NCBI GenBank assembly: GCA_023511295.1
Contig: JAIMBT010000028.1
Span: forward strand, 1-51,915
DNA length: 51,915 nt
Direction: 5' to 3'
From: Alicyclobacillus sp.
GTDB taxonomy: Bacteria; Bacillota; Bacilli; Alicyclobacillales; Alicyclobacillaceae
This document shows positions 31,436 to 39,573 of this stretch, piece after piece. Below the pieces are notes generated by a model. The model was not told the origin of the DNA. It was given only the letters and a program-made list of their open reading frames with translations, and did no database searches. Numbering within the stretch: position 1 is the first letter of the stretch; each line of letters starts with the position of its first letter. The position numbers were made by a program, and so were the translations under genes.

Positions 31436-32416
31436 ATGGGCTATACAACCGCCATCACACTCATCTTGTTCTTCTCTGTCCTATCCGGTTTCAACGACGG
31501 GGGAAACCTGCTGGCAACGTTCCTAAACACTCGCACGATGAATGTTGTGGTTGTGGTAGCGATGACGCTGCTTATGGTGTTGTCGGGTCCGTTCCTTATG
31601 GGGACGGAGGTCGCCCGCACGATTGGGACGCAGATCGTCGACATTCAGCAGGTCGGTATCGCCACTCTGAATGTTGCATTGGTCGGAACACTCGCCACTT
31701 TGTTGGTGTGTTGGCGAATGAAAGTGCCCACCAGCACGTCCTTTGCGCTGATAGGAGGGCTGAGTGGCTCGGGAGTGGCGCTGTTCGGGCCTGACGTGGT
31801 TGTTTGGTCCGGCTTGGCGAAGGTGGCCGTTTCCCTCATCATGGCCGTGTTATTCGGAGGGTTAATGGGTTTCGCGGTCTACTCAGTCATTCTCGTGGTA
31901 TTGCGGCGCACTCCTTTCCGGTTTGGGGTCCGGCTGGGCTATGCTCAGTACATCTCATCCGCTCTTGTTAGTTTTGGATACGGTGCGAATGATGCGGAGA
32001 AATCGGTCGGTTTGTTGGCAACCGTCTGGATGTTACTCCACGGAGGCTCCTTTCGAGTCGCGTGGTGGATGATAGTCGCCCCGGCGCTAGCCTTTGGCGG
32101 CGGGTTACTTTGGGGCGGTTGGAGGGTCGCGAAGACCATTGGGTTCCACGTGTTCCGCGCGCGTCCAGTGCATTCATTCGCTACACAATTGTCCACGGCA
32201 ATGGTGGTGTTGACGGCATCGGGGCTGGGTGGTCCAGTTAGTACCACGCAAACGATAGACAGCGCTTTAGTGGGCGTGGGGACTCGGGCTGGGAAGGAGA
32301 AACTGCGCTGGTCGGTGGTGCGGAGGATGGCGATGGTGTGGTTTATCACGATGCCCATGGCGTTTGGAATGTCTGCCGCCATCGGTTTGGTTGCAAGGGG
32401 GGTTGGTTGGCTGTGA
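31436..32416 (+). CDS. Inorganic phosphate transporter, PiT family
   Basis: A 326-residue membrane protein with the two inverted PiT signature repeats, SGFNDGGNLLATFLNTR near the N-terminus and GYGANDAEKSVGLLA in the middle, and about ten membrane segments. The usual NDxAN reads NDGGN, as in a subset of Bacillota. It imports phosphate (as metal phosphate or with H+). ATG follows AAAGGAAG by seven bases; its stop overlaps the DUF47 start (GTGA). Its position between the glp genes and the phosphodiesterase/inositol operon may reflect phosphate balance, since phosphorylated substrates release phosphate. Confidence 0.88.
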   Translation: MGYTTAITLILFFSVLSGFNDGGNLLATFLNTRTMNVVVVVAMTLLMVLSGPFLMGTEVARTIGTQIVDIQQVGIATLNVALVGTLATLLVCWRMKVPTSTSFALIGGLSGSGVALFGPDVVVWSGLAKVAVSLIMAVLFGGLMGFAVYSVILVVLRRTPFRFGVRLGYAQYISSALVSFGYGANDAEKSVGLLATVWMLLHGGSFRVAWWMIVAPALAFGGGLLWGGWRVAKTIGFHVFRARPVHSFATQLSTAMVVLTASGLGGPVSTTQTIDSALVGVGTRAGKEKLRWSVVRRMAMVWFITMPMAFGMSAAIGLVARGVGWL

Positions 32417-33048
32417 AAGTGTGGAAAGATATATTTTTGCCGAGAGAAGGCAGGTTTCTTCAGTATCTCGTTCGGCAAGCAGAAGTAACGGTAGAAGGGA
32501 TTGATCTACTGTGGGCGTTTGTCAGTGAACATCCGAACGGAGCCGTGCGAGACACGATGATAGAGCGGATGAGTGCGCTCGAAAAGGACGGAGATGCCAT
32601 TCGGAAACGAATCATCCAAGAACTGCTGCAAACCTTCGTGACGCCGATCGATCGCGAGGATATTTATGCCCTGTCGAAAAGCGTGGATGACATCCTTGAT
32701 TACGCGGATTCAACCGTGAAGGAATTAGTGGTGTACCACGTCGAGCCGACGGAGGCGATGGTGGACATGGTTCGGATTCTCCGGGGTGCCGTCGTAAGCC
32801 TGCGGCGCGCGATTGAGCGCATGGTGGCGCAGCCGAGCGGATCCATCCGGGAAATGGTTGCCACAAAGAAGGCAGAAAATCGTATCGAAGACATCTATCG
32901 ACGGGCTAATGCGGAGTTGTTCGATATGACGGATATGAACCACATTTTCAAGGTCCGTGAGGTATACCGTCATCTGAGCAATGCAGCCGACCGTGCCGAC
33001 GAGGCGGCGGATATCATTGGATCCATTGTGATCAAGGGAAATATTTAG
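32413..33048 (+). CDS. DUF47-family PiT accessory protein (PhoU-like)
   Basis: A 211-residue all-helical protein with the DUF47/YkaA pattern: FVTPIDREDIYALSKSVDDILDYAD and IYRRANAELFD, the E/DxxxD metal-binding style of PhoU-like bundles. Such proteins are almost always encoded with PiT transporters and are thought to control them. GTG 32413 overlaps the transporter stop codon, so production is coupled. Confidence 0.9.
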   Translation: MKVWKDIFLPREGRFLQYLVRQAEVTVEGIDLLWAFVSEHPNGAVRDTMIERMSALEKDGDAIRKRIIQELLQTFVTPIDREDIYALSKSVDDILDYADSTVKELVVYHVEPTEAMVDMVRILRGAVVSLRRAIERMVAQPSGSIREMVATKKAENRIEDIYRRANAELFDMTDMNHIFKVREVYRHLSNAADRADEAADIIGSIVIKGNI

Positions 33049-33452
33049 GGATGTGTCAAACGTCTGCATTTGGTGGATTTTGTGCTTGTACTGAAAGCCG
33101 TTTGCAGTATAATGATTGCAAGGTTGGTGTGAAAACGCACACACGGTTTAACCGGGCTGCCGGGCGACAACAGAAGAACTGGTTGTTCCTAGAGATGAAG
33201 AGCAGGGACAGCACACATCGCACGCACCGTATCTGTGATTTTGTCGGGTCGGTGGCCGCAATGTTGGTGCCTGTCCTTGCTTTTTGCTTTCTCTAAGGCT
33301 GTAGGCAACATCGCAATCGTTTACAGAGGTTTAAGCTGTTTGCAATATATCGTTTACGGTACACTGCTACGTTGCGTATGGAGGCCTGTGAAGGAGAGGC
33401 AAGCGCTAGTCACGCCTGCCTTTACAGCGAACCAGTAAGGAGGAGAAGAAAC
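33049..33452 (+). promoter_or_regulatory. 404-base gap: promoter and repeats upstream of the ABC/inositol operon
   Basis: No convincing gene. A promoter reads TTGTAC (33086-33091), 16 bases, TATAAT (33108-33113). A hairpin GTGTG/CACAC follows (33127-33142), then CGGTTTAACCG. A weak stem (about 33206-33276) precedes a T-rich stretch. The nonamer ATCGTTTAC occurs twice, at 33316-33324 and 33349-33357, 33 bases apart. The first sits in a cre-like sequence (33312-33325, minus strand TGTAAACGATTGCG), suggesting CcpA- or LacI-type control. AAGGAGG at about 33437 is the ribosome binding site of the first permease. Confidence 0.55.
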
Positions 33453-34382
33453 GTGGGAGCCACAGAGATTACTGCACGTACCGGACCGATCCCGAACAAC
33501 AGACGGCGGACCATCTTTGAATTCCTGCAGTCAATGCCGTTCATTTTGCCTGCGCTTATCTTGTTCGCTGTGTTCTTCTTCTACCCTATTGTGAAAGTTG
33601 TGTATCTGAGTCTGTTTCTGACAAATTCACAAGGAGTTGCGAAACATTTTGTCGGATTGGCGCAGTACGTCGAGTTGTTTCAGTCTCCAGATTTTGTACA
33701 AAGTTTGCTGGTCACCCTGGAATTCGTATTGATGACGGTAATTCCAGGTATCATACTCGCCCTTGTTCTAGCTCTGTTGCTCGAGCGTTCCATCCGGGGC
33801 ATCGGAATTTTTCAGACCATCATCTTTTCGCCCATCAGCATGTCGGTGGCCGCCGTGTCAACGATTGGGTTAATGGCATTCAATCCGAGTGTCAGTCTGT
33901 TGAATTTCATCCTACAACGGTTATTCGGCCTTCCGAACATCAATTGGTTGAATCATACTTTTAGCTCGTTGGTGGCGATTGCCTTGGTCACCGTGTGGAT
34001 GAACATCGGGTTTAGCACCATCGTCTTGTTGGGCGCTCTTCACAATGTTCCAACGGAGCTTTACGACAGTGGACGCGTCGACGGTACAAACTATCTGCAA
34101 CGACTTCGGTACATCACGATTCCCTCTATCTCGCCGTCCCTCTTCTTTATCGCCGTAGTTTCAATGATTGGGTCCTTTCAAACGTTCGGCCAGGTGAACA
34201 TCCTCACCCAGGGTGGACCGGCGGGGGCAACCAACGTCGTGGTGTACTCGATCTATCGTAATGCATTCTTCAACTTCCAGTACGGACTTGCATCTGCACA
34301 GGCGGTCATTCTATTCCTCATTGTGCTGGTACTCACGTTGCTCCAATTCTTGGTCTTGGAAAGGAGGGTTTCCTACTCATGA
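33453..34382 (+). CDS. ABC transporter permease, MalF/UgpA type
   Basis: A 309-residue permease with about six membrane segments and the EAA-loop text LYDSGRVDGTNYLQRLRYITIPSISPSL that contacts the ATPase. CUT1-family carbohydrate importers use this arrangement. GTG 33453 is nine bases after AAGGAGG; earlier in-frame starts lack such a site. Its stop overlaps the second permease start (ATGA). No ATP-binding subunit is encoded nearby, so a shared MsmX-type ATPase is expected. Confidence 0.92.
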   Translation: MGATEITARTGPIPNNRRRTIFEFLQSMPFILPALILFAVFFFYPIVKVVYLSLFLTNSQGVAKHFVGLAQYVELFQSPDFVQSLLVTLEFVLMTVIPGIILALVLALLLERSIRGIGIFQTIIFSPISMSVAAVSTIGLMAFNPSVSLLNFILQRLFGLPNINWLNHTFSSLVAIALVTVWMNIGFSTIVLLGALHNVPTELYDSGRVDGTNYLQRLRYITIPSISPSLFFIAVVSMIGSFQTFGQVNILTQGGPAGATNVVVYSIYRNAFFNFQYGLASAQAVILFLIVLVLTLLQFLVLERRVSYS

Positions 34383-35203
34383 GGGAAAGCCGACTTGGCC
34401 TGTTCTTTCGCTACGTGTTCCTCGTGGTGGCATCTCTTGTGGTGTTATTTCCGATCCTGTACAGTCTGTTGATCAGTTTGGAAACGTCGAACAACGTGGC
34501 CACATATCCGCCGCAATTATGGCCGCATCCGTTCCACTTCGGCTCGTACGTTGAGGCGATTCAGACGGCTCCACTTGGGAGATTTTTGCTCAACAGCTTC
34601 GTGATGTCGGCTATCATTGTTTGCGGCCAAGTCGTCACATCGCTGCTAGCTGCGTACGCATTCGTATACCTTCGGTTTCGGGGACGGAACGTATTATTTT
34701 ACGTGTTTCTCGCCACGATGATGATTCCTGGAGAGGTTACGATGATCCCCAATTACATGACCGTCAGTTCCCTCGGTTGGCTCAATACCTTTGCTGGGCT
34801 GTCGGTTCCGTTTCTTGCAAATGCTTTTGGTATTTTCCTACTCCGCCAATATTTGATGCAACTTCCGTATGAATTGTTCGAGGCTGCCCGTATTGACGGA
34901 GCGAGTCAATGGCGGTTCCTGTGGAGTATCGTGTTACCACTTGCACGGCCGATCATCAGCACCCTGGTGGTCTACGTGTTCCTGCAGTCCTGGAATCAGT
35001 ATTTGTGGCCGTTGCTCACGACGAATCAGACCAATATGCAGACCGCACAGATAGGGCTGAGCATGTTGCAGAACCAGGATTCCCTGGCGTGGAATCTAAC
35101 GATGGCGGGTGTGGTGATCATATCGATTCCAACCCTGCTGCTTCTGTTCTTCGCACAGAAACAGCTCGTGAAGGGCCTTACAGCTGGTGCCATCAAGGGG
35201 TGA
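34379..35203 (+). CDS. ABC transporter permease, MalG/UgpE type
   Basis: A 274-residue partner permease with six membrane segments and the EAA loop YELFEAARIDGASQWRFLWSIVLPLARP. It starts within the stop of the first permease, with AAAGGAGGG about 12 bases upstream. Together they form the channel of the importer whose lipoprotein follows. Family members carry disaccharides, glycerol 3-phosphate, polyols or inositol; context favours inositol or a glycerophosphodiester. Confidence 0.92.
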   Translation: MRESRLGLFFRYVFLVVASLVVLFPILYSLLISLETSNNVATYPPQLWPHPFHFGSYVEAIQTAPLGRFLLNSFVMSAIIVCGQVVTSLLAAYAFVYLRFRGRNVLFYVFLATMMIPGEVTMIPNYMTVSSLGWLNTFAGLSVPFLANAFGIFLLRQYLMQLPYELFEAARIDGASQWRFLWSIVLPLARPIISTLVVYVFLQSWNQYLWPLLTTNQTNMQTAQIGLSMLQNQDSLAWNLTMAGVVIISIPTLLLLFFAQKQLVKGLTAGAIKG

Positions 35204-35280
35204 TTTGTTGTCAAGGGTGTACGCCCATGACATATAGTAGTTTGCTTCCGTGAACAATGAAAAATCAAGGGGGATGGAAA

Positions 35281-36678
35281 ATGGGAGAGCACCAGAAGAA
35301 GACGACGTCTCGGTCACGCAAGGTTGTTGGCATCGGGGTGGTGTCGACGCTGGGACTTACAGCGCTCCTCGCAGGATGCGGAGGCGGCAGTAACGGAACC
35401 GCCACGAATGGGAGCGGCGGGAGCGGGTCCAACAATGGCGTGGTTCAGCTGACGTTATGGCATGCAATGGGTGGCGCGACCGGACAAGCCCTCGACCAGA
35501 TCATCAACGATTTCAACGCGTCTCAGAATAAGATTAAGGTGACGCCGGTGTATGAAGGTCAATATGACGATGAATTTAACAAATGGAAGGCGACCCAAGG
35601 AAAGGGGGGTGGGCCAAATATCATGCAAGTGTACGACATCGGGACGAAGTTTATGATCGATTCCGGTGAAATCGTACCTATGCAAAACTTCATTGACCAA
35701 TCGCATTATGACACGTCGCAGCTCGAACCGAACATCCTTGGCTATTACAGTGTGAACGGGAAACTCTATTCGATGCCCTTCAATTCTTCGATGCCTGTTT
35801 TATATTACAACAAGGAAGATTTCCAGAAAGCAGGTATCACCACGCCGCCGAAGACCTACGATGAAGTTTTGGCGGATGCGAAGAAACTTACGATAAAGGA
35901 TTCTTCCGGCAAGGTTACGCAATACGGAATTGGAATCGCAACCTACGGATGGTTCTTCGAGCAAATGATCGCTACACAGGGCGCCGATTACGTCAATAAC
36001 AACAATGGCCGTACAGGGACGGCGACGCAGGCTATCTTTAACGGACCAGCTGGTCTGACGACGTTGAATTGGTGGAAGTCACTATACGATGCGGGCGTTG
36101 ACTTGAACCTGGGTTCGACGACATCCCTCACTCAGAATGCGTTCCTGGCCGGCAAAGTTGCGATGTTTATCGATTCGTCCGGCATCTACGCCAATATGGT
36201 CAATGGGGCTAAAGGGAAATTTGACGTGGGCGTGAGTGAACTTCCACGGCCGGCTGGCGCCACTGGTGGTACCATCATCGGCGGAGGGTCGTTCTGGATT
36301 CCGAAGGATCAAAGTACGGCAGACCAACAGGCTGCGTGGCAGTTTATTCAGTTCGCATCCTCGCCAGCGGAACAGGCCAAATGGGCTGAGGCGACCGGCT
36401 ACTTCCCAATCACCAAGGCGGCATACAACGAGCCGAGCTATCAGGCTTATTTGAAGAAGTATCCGGAATTCCAGAATGCGATTGACGAGTTGCATGGCGT
36501 GAAGCTGACGTATGCGACGCAGGGTGGTCTGATTGGGGTGTTCTCACAGGCTCGCCAGACGGTCCAAGATATGATTCAGTCCGTGCTTCTGAACAAGCAG
36601 ACGCCGCAGCAGGCGTTGGACAGTGCTGCGAGCCAGGTCACGCAGGACATCAAGAACTACAACCTAACTGTACAGTGA
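35281..36678 (+). CDS. Extracellular solute-binding lipoprotein of the ABC importer (family 1)
   Basis: A 465-residue lipoprotein. The signal peptide ends in LLAGC with Cys33 as the lipidated residue, followed by a Gly/Ser/Asn-rich linker and a family 1 binding domain (VQLTLWHAMGGATGQALDQIINDFN). The WHAMGG start resembles that of glycerol-3-phosphate binding proteins (UgpB: WHSM-type), which is suggestive but not decisive. ATG 35281 has AAGGGGGA six bases upstream; ATG 35257 lacks one. Base composition of the ABC genes is visibly more AT-rich than the inositol genes after it. Confidence 0.9.
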   Translation: MGEHQKKTTSRSRKVVGIGVVSTLGLTALLAGCGGGSNGTATNGSGGSGSNNGVVQLTLWHAMGGATGQALDQIINDFNASQNKIKVTPVYEGQYDDEFNKWKATQGKGGGPNIMQVYDIGTKFMIDSGEIVPMQNFIDQSHYDTSQLEPNILGYYSVNGKLYSMPFNSSMPVLYYNKEDFQKAGITTPPKTYDEVLADAKKLTIKDSSGKVTQYGIGIATYGWFFEQMIATQGADYVNNNNGRTGTATQAIFNGPAGLTTLNWWKSLYDAGVDLNLGSTTSLTQNAFLAGKVAMFIDSSGIYANMVNGAKGKFDVGVSELPRPAGATGGTIIGGGSFWIPKDQSTADQQAAWQFIQFASSPAEQAKWAEATGYFPITKAAYNEPSYQAYLKKYPEFQNAIDELHGVKLTYATQGGLIGVFSQARQTVQDMIQSVLLNKQTPQQALDSAASQVTQDIKNYNLTVQ

Positions 36679-36687
36679 AGCGTGAGG

Positions 36688-36736
36688 TCGGTCGGGGCAC
36701 GGTGCTCACTCCCGGTGAGGGCGGTGCCCCGACCGA
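36688..36736 (+). repeat. Perfect 13-bp intercistronic stem between binding-protein and phosphodiesterase genes
   Basis: TCGGTCGGGGCAC (36688-36700) pairs with GTGCCCCGACCGA (36724-36736). Inside, CTCAC (36705-36709) pairs with GTGAG (36715-36719). No T-run follows. It starts ten bases after the lipoprotein stop and would block 3' exonucleases, allowing more binding protein than phosphodiesterase to be made. Confidence 0.7.
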
Positions 36737-36764
36737 TGTTGGACGGAGAGAGAGGAGACAGATG

Positions 36765-37529
36765 ATGGCGTACGAGACCATGTTGTTGGCTCACCGCGGC
36801 TGGAGTACCCAGTACCCCGAAAACACCTGTCTGGCCTTTGAACAGGCCCTGGGGCTGCCTATAGAAGGATTAGAGTTTGACGTCCAACTCACGGCGGATG
36901 AGGTGCCTGTTGTCATTCATGACGCGACCGTAGATCGCACGACCGATGGGAGCGGTGAGGTTTCGGCTTTCTTGTACCGCGAGATTCGCAAGTTAAACGC
37001 TGCGGCGAATTTTGTGGATAAAGGCATGGCAGAGCAACCGATTCCGAGGCTAGTCGAGGTCCTGAATAGCATCGAACGGATTCGACCAGAGAGTTATTTC
37101 AACGTCGAATTGAAAGTGTACGAGGGGGACGGGCGGGCGCTGGTGGACCGAGTGGTGCCGTTGATTCAGCAGTGTTCGCGGGGTGACAACGTGTTGTACT
37201 CGTCGTTTCATCACGGCTGTCTGGAGTACTTGAAGTCACACTTCCCTGAGGTCGAGATTGGCCTTTTGTACAGGGAACCAGCGCCAGAACCGTGGTATGC
37301 GGCGAAGCACCTGGGTGCGTATTCGGTGAACCTCAAGTATGGCCTGGCAACGGACGACATGATCGCGTCCTGTCGGGAACACGGGATGCGTGTATGCGTC
37401 TGGACGGTGGATGACCCGAACCAAATCTCGCAGTTTATCCGACAGCAGGTGGAAATTCTTATCACCAACGCCCCTGATCTCGCCCTCGATGTTCGTTCAC
37501 GCTTGCGGGCATCAGAGATGCATTCATAG
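36765..37529 (+). CDS. Glycerophosphodiester phosphodiesterase, cytoplasmic (UgpQ-like)
   Basis: A 254-residue GDPD-family TIM barrel: LLAHRGWSTQYPENT with the catalytic His, LEFDVQLTADEVPVVIHD with metal ligands and the second catalytic His, and FNVELK. No signal peptide, so it acts inside the cell on imported glycerophosphodiesters, giving glycerol 3-phosphate and an alcohol. ATG 36765 lies seven bases after GGAG; ATG 36762 is equivalent but closer. Its position after an ABC importer mirrors the E. coli ugp operon, and the inositol genes that follow suggest glycerophosphoinositol as substrate. Confidence 0.92.
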   Translation: MAYETMLLAHRGWSTQYPENTCLAFEQALGLPIEGLEFDVQLTADEVPVVIHDATVDRTTDGSGEVSAFLYREIRKLNAAANFVDKGMAEQPIPRLVEVLNSIERIRPESYFNVELKVYEGDGRALVDRVVPLIQQCSRGDNVLYSSFHHGCLEYLKSHFPEVEIGLLYREPAPEPWYAAKHLGAYSVNLKYGLATDDMIASCREHGMRVCVWTVDDPNQISQFIRQQVEILITNAPDLALDVRSRLRASEMHS

Positions 37530-37542
37530 TGTAAGGTACAAG

Positions 37543-38355
37543 ATGCTTGCGCTGAACGGGTCAACCATACTAACAACGCCGCTACAGGAATCCGTGGGAG
37601 CCGCCGCGGCTGCAGGGTTTCTCGGTTACGAGTTGCGAGCTCCGAAGGTCGACGAATACTTGGTCGGACATTCGGTTCGGGATCTACGGGAGTTGTTGCA
37701 ATCCCATGGTGTAACGCCACTTTCTATCAACGCGATCGAACGGTTCAATACGGTCGACGAGAAGCGGTTTGAGGAGGTCGTAAAACTTGTTCGGAAACAA
37801 GCGGAGATCGCCGACGCCATCGATTGTCCGTATTTAGTTTTTGTACCGGAACCTGGGGATCGCCCTTGGCCCGACGTTCAAGCTCTCACCGCCACACGAC
37901 TCGAGCAAGTAGCATCGCAGCTTTCGTCTTATCGGGTCCGTCCGTTACTCGAGTTTATTGGCTTTCCTCAATTTTCCATCCAAACTTTGGAACAAGCCGT
38001 TTCTGTGTGTGAAGCCGTACATGGAGCGGAGATCGGCATCGTGCTGGATACGTTCCACCACGTCATCGGTGGCGGAGGCCCGAAAATGCCGAGCGAGTGG
38101 GTTGAACGTATTAAACTGGTCCACTTGGACGACGTGGAACCGGTGACCTCGGGAGCTCTGTCCGACGAAAATCGCGTTCTGCCCGGGGAGGGAATTGGGC
38201 AGCTTGCCGAACTCGTCTCCTCACTCCGGTACGCCGGGTACTGTGGCGCGTACAGCGTTGAACTGTTTCGGCCGGCGTATTGGGACATGGACCCGAAGGC
38301 GGTCGCCACGCGGGCCTACGCAAGTGCCGCACGTGTTGTGCGCGGGGGACAATGA
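37543..38355 (+). CDS. iolI: Inosose isomerase (2-keto-myo-inositol isomerase)
   Basis: A 270-residue xylose-isomerase-like TIM barrel. Text runs parallel to Bacillus IolI as I remember it: LSINAIERFNTVDEKRF, LLEFIGFPQFSIQTLEQA, IGIVLDTFHHV, LVHLDDVEPVTSGALSDENRVLPGEGIG and YSVELFRPAYW. IolI interconverts 2-keto-myo-inositol and 1-keto-D-chiro-inositol, allowing use of D-chiro-inositol. ATG 37543 follows TAAGG by six bases, 13 bases after the phosphodiesterase stop, so it is cotranscribed with it. Confidence 0.85.
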   Translation: MLALNGSTILTTPLQESVGAAAAAGFLGYELRAPKVDEYLVGHSVRDLRELLQSHGVTPLSINAIERFNTVDEKRFEEVVKLVRKQAEIADAIDCPYLVFVPEPGDRPWPDVQALTATRLEQVASQLSSYRVRPLLEFIGFPQFSIQTLEQAVSVCEAVHGAEIGIVLDTFHHVIGGGGPKMPSEWVERIKLVHLDDVEPVTSGALSDENRVLPGEGIGQLAELVSSLRYAGYCGAYSVELFRPAYWDMDPKAVATRAYASAARVVRGGQ

Positions 38356-38357
38356 AT

Positions 38358-38393
38358 GGGGGCGTGCGCACCGCGGTTGCGGAGGCCGCCCTC
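38358..38393 (+). terminator. Hairpin after iolI
   Basis: GGGGGCG (38358-38364) pairs with CGCCCTC (38387-38393, one G-U), with an inner CCGC/GCGG stem. No T-run. It lies between iolI and the separate promoter of iolG and may end or attenuate the ABC-phosphodiesterase transcript. Confidence 0.4.
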
Positions 38394-38418
38394 AATTGGC
38401 CTGGACGGCCGTGAACAG

Positions 38419-38448
38419 TTGGCAGAATTAAACGCGTCTCCCTATTTA
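38419..38448 (+). promoter_or_regulatory. Probable promoter of the iolG operon
   Basis: TTGGCA (38419-38424), an 18-base spacer and TATTTA (38443-38448). The -10 is weak, consistent with a regulated promoter. The palindromic operator starts about 19 bases further down. Confidence 0.5.
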
Positions 38449-38466
38449 CGAATTCCGTTGGGATGA

Positions 38467-38482
38467 GGTTAAGCGCTTAACC
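38467..38482 (+). promoter_or_regulatory. Perfect 16-bp palindrome, LacI-family operator
   Basis: GGTTAAGCGCTTAACC is fully self-complementary with the central CG typical of LacI-family operators. It lies 38 bases before the iolG start and just after the predicted transcription start, where a bound repressor would block transcription. The LacI-family gene three genes downstream is the natural candidate. Confidence 0.75.
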
Positions 38483-38520
38483 GCTGGCCAGAAGTCTCCA
38501 ACCGCTGAGGAGGTTTTTCC

Positions 38521-39573
38521 GTGAACAGAGAGATTCGCTGTGCCGTTTTAGGCGTGGGACGACTGGGCTACCGGCACGCTGTGAACCTTGCCACCAAGGT
38601 GAAAGGAGCCACCCTGACAGCCGTGTCCGACGCGCTGCCCGAAGTGGCCGAACGAGTGGCTCGAGAATTGGATGTCCCAACATGGTCGACAAATCCCGAC
38701 GAATTGATAGCGCGCGACGACGTAGATGCCGTGATTGTGGTCACTCCGACCGACACGCACGCCGCGTTTGCCAAACGTGTCGCATCTGCGGGTAAGGCGC
38801 TGTTCTTAGAAAAGCCGCTGACCCTCGACCTGCAGGAGGCGGGTGAGGTCGTGAAGGCCGTCCAACAAAGTGGCATCCTCTGCCAAATCGGCTTTATGCG
38901 GCGGTTTGATCCGGCGTATGCCCATGCCAGGAACCGGATTTTGGCCGGGGACATCGGTGAACCCCTGTATTTCAAAGGCATCAGCCGAGACCCGACGGCT
39001 CCACCGGTCGCGTATGTGGCGGCCAGCGGTGGCATCTACCTGGATCAAAGCATTCACGATTATGACGTGGCCCGGTTTTTGATGGGCCAGGAAGTGACTG
39101 AAGTTCAAGCAATGGGCTCGGTCTTGTTCTCGAAGGAGGTGGCAACGCACGGAGACGTGGATCAGGCGCTTACCTACCTTCGTTTTGGCAATGGGGCAGC
39201 CGGTGACGTGGAGGCGTATCGCAACGCGTTTTACGGTTACGACATCCGGGCGGAGATCTTGGGCACCGAGGGGACCCTTGTCGTGTCCGGGCTTCAGTAC
39301 CATAACGTGACGCTTCTGCAACCTCGCCGCAGTAGCTACGATGTACTCCCCGGCTTTCTGGAGCGTTTTTCTGACGCATATGTCTTGGAGATGGAGCACT
39401 TCATCGACTGCGTGCAGAAGGGTGAGCAGCCGACGGTCGGCGTGAGAGACGGATTCGAGGCCCTTGCCATTGGCACGGCGGCGCGCCAGTCGTACCGGGC
39501 AGGAAGCTTCGTGTCGGTAGCTGATGTCTGTGCAGGAGTCCCTGTGAATGCCGGAGGCGCTTCGCATGTATAA
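38521..39573 (+). CDS. iolG: Inositol 2-dehydrogenase (Gfo/Idh/MocA family)
   Basis: A 350-residue NAD-dependent oxidoreductase: VLGVGRLGYRHA (NAD Rossmann), FLEKPLTLDL (catalytic Lys), GFMRRFDPAYAHAR, and GIYLDQSIHDYDVARFL (DxxxH catalytic pair). It oxidises myo-inositol to scyllo-inosose, the first step of the pathway. GTG follows GAGGAGGT by seven bases. It is the first gene after the operator and overlaps iolE by eight bases. Confidence 0.92.
   Translation: MNREIRCAVLGVGRLGYRHAVNLATKVKGATLTAVSDALPEVAERVARELDVPTWSTNPDELIARDDVDAVIVVTPTDTHAAFAKRVASAGKALFLEKPLTLDLQEAGEVVKAVQQSGILCQIGFMRRFDPAYAHARNRILAGDIGEPLYFKGISRDPTAPPVAYVAASGGIYLDQSIHDYDVARFLMGQEVTEVQAMGSVLFSKEVATHGDVDQALTYLRFGNGAAGDVEAYRNAFYGYDIRAEILGTEGTLVVSGLQYHNVTLLQPRRSSYDVLPGFLERFSDAYVLEMEHFIDCVQKGEQPTVGVRDGFEALAIGTAARQSYRAGSFVSVADVCAGVPVNAGGASHV

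Noticed and set aside
33051-33296. 81-codon frame in the gap after the DUF47 gene
   Set aside because: No ribosome binding site, runs through a promoter and hairpins, Cys/Arg-rich translation without family resemblance.
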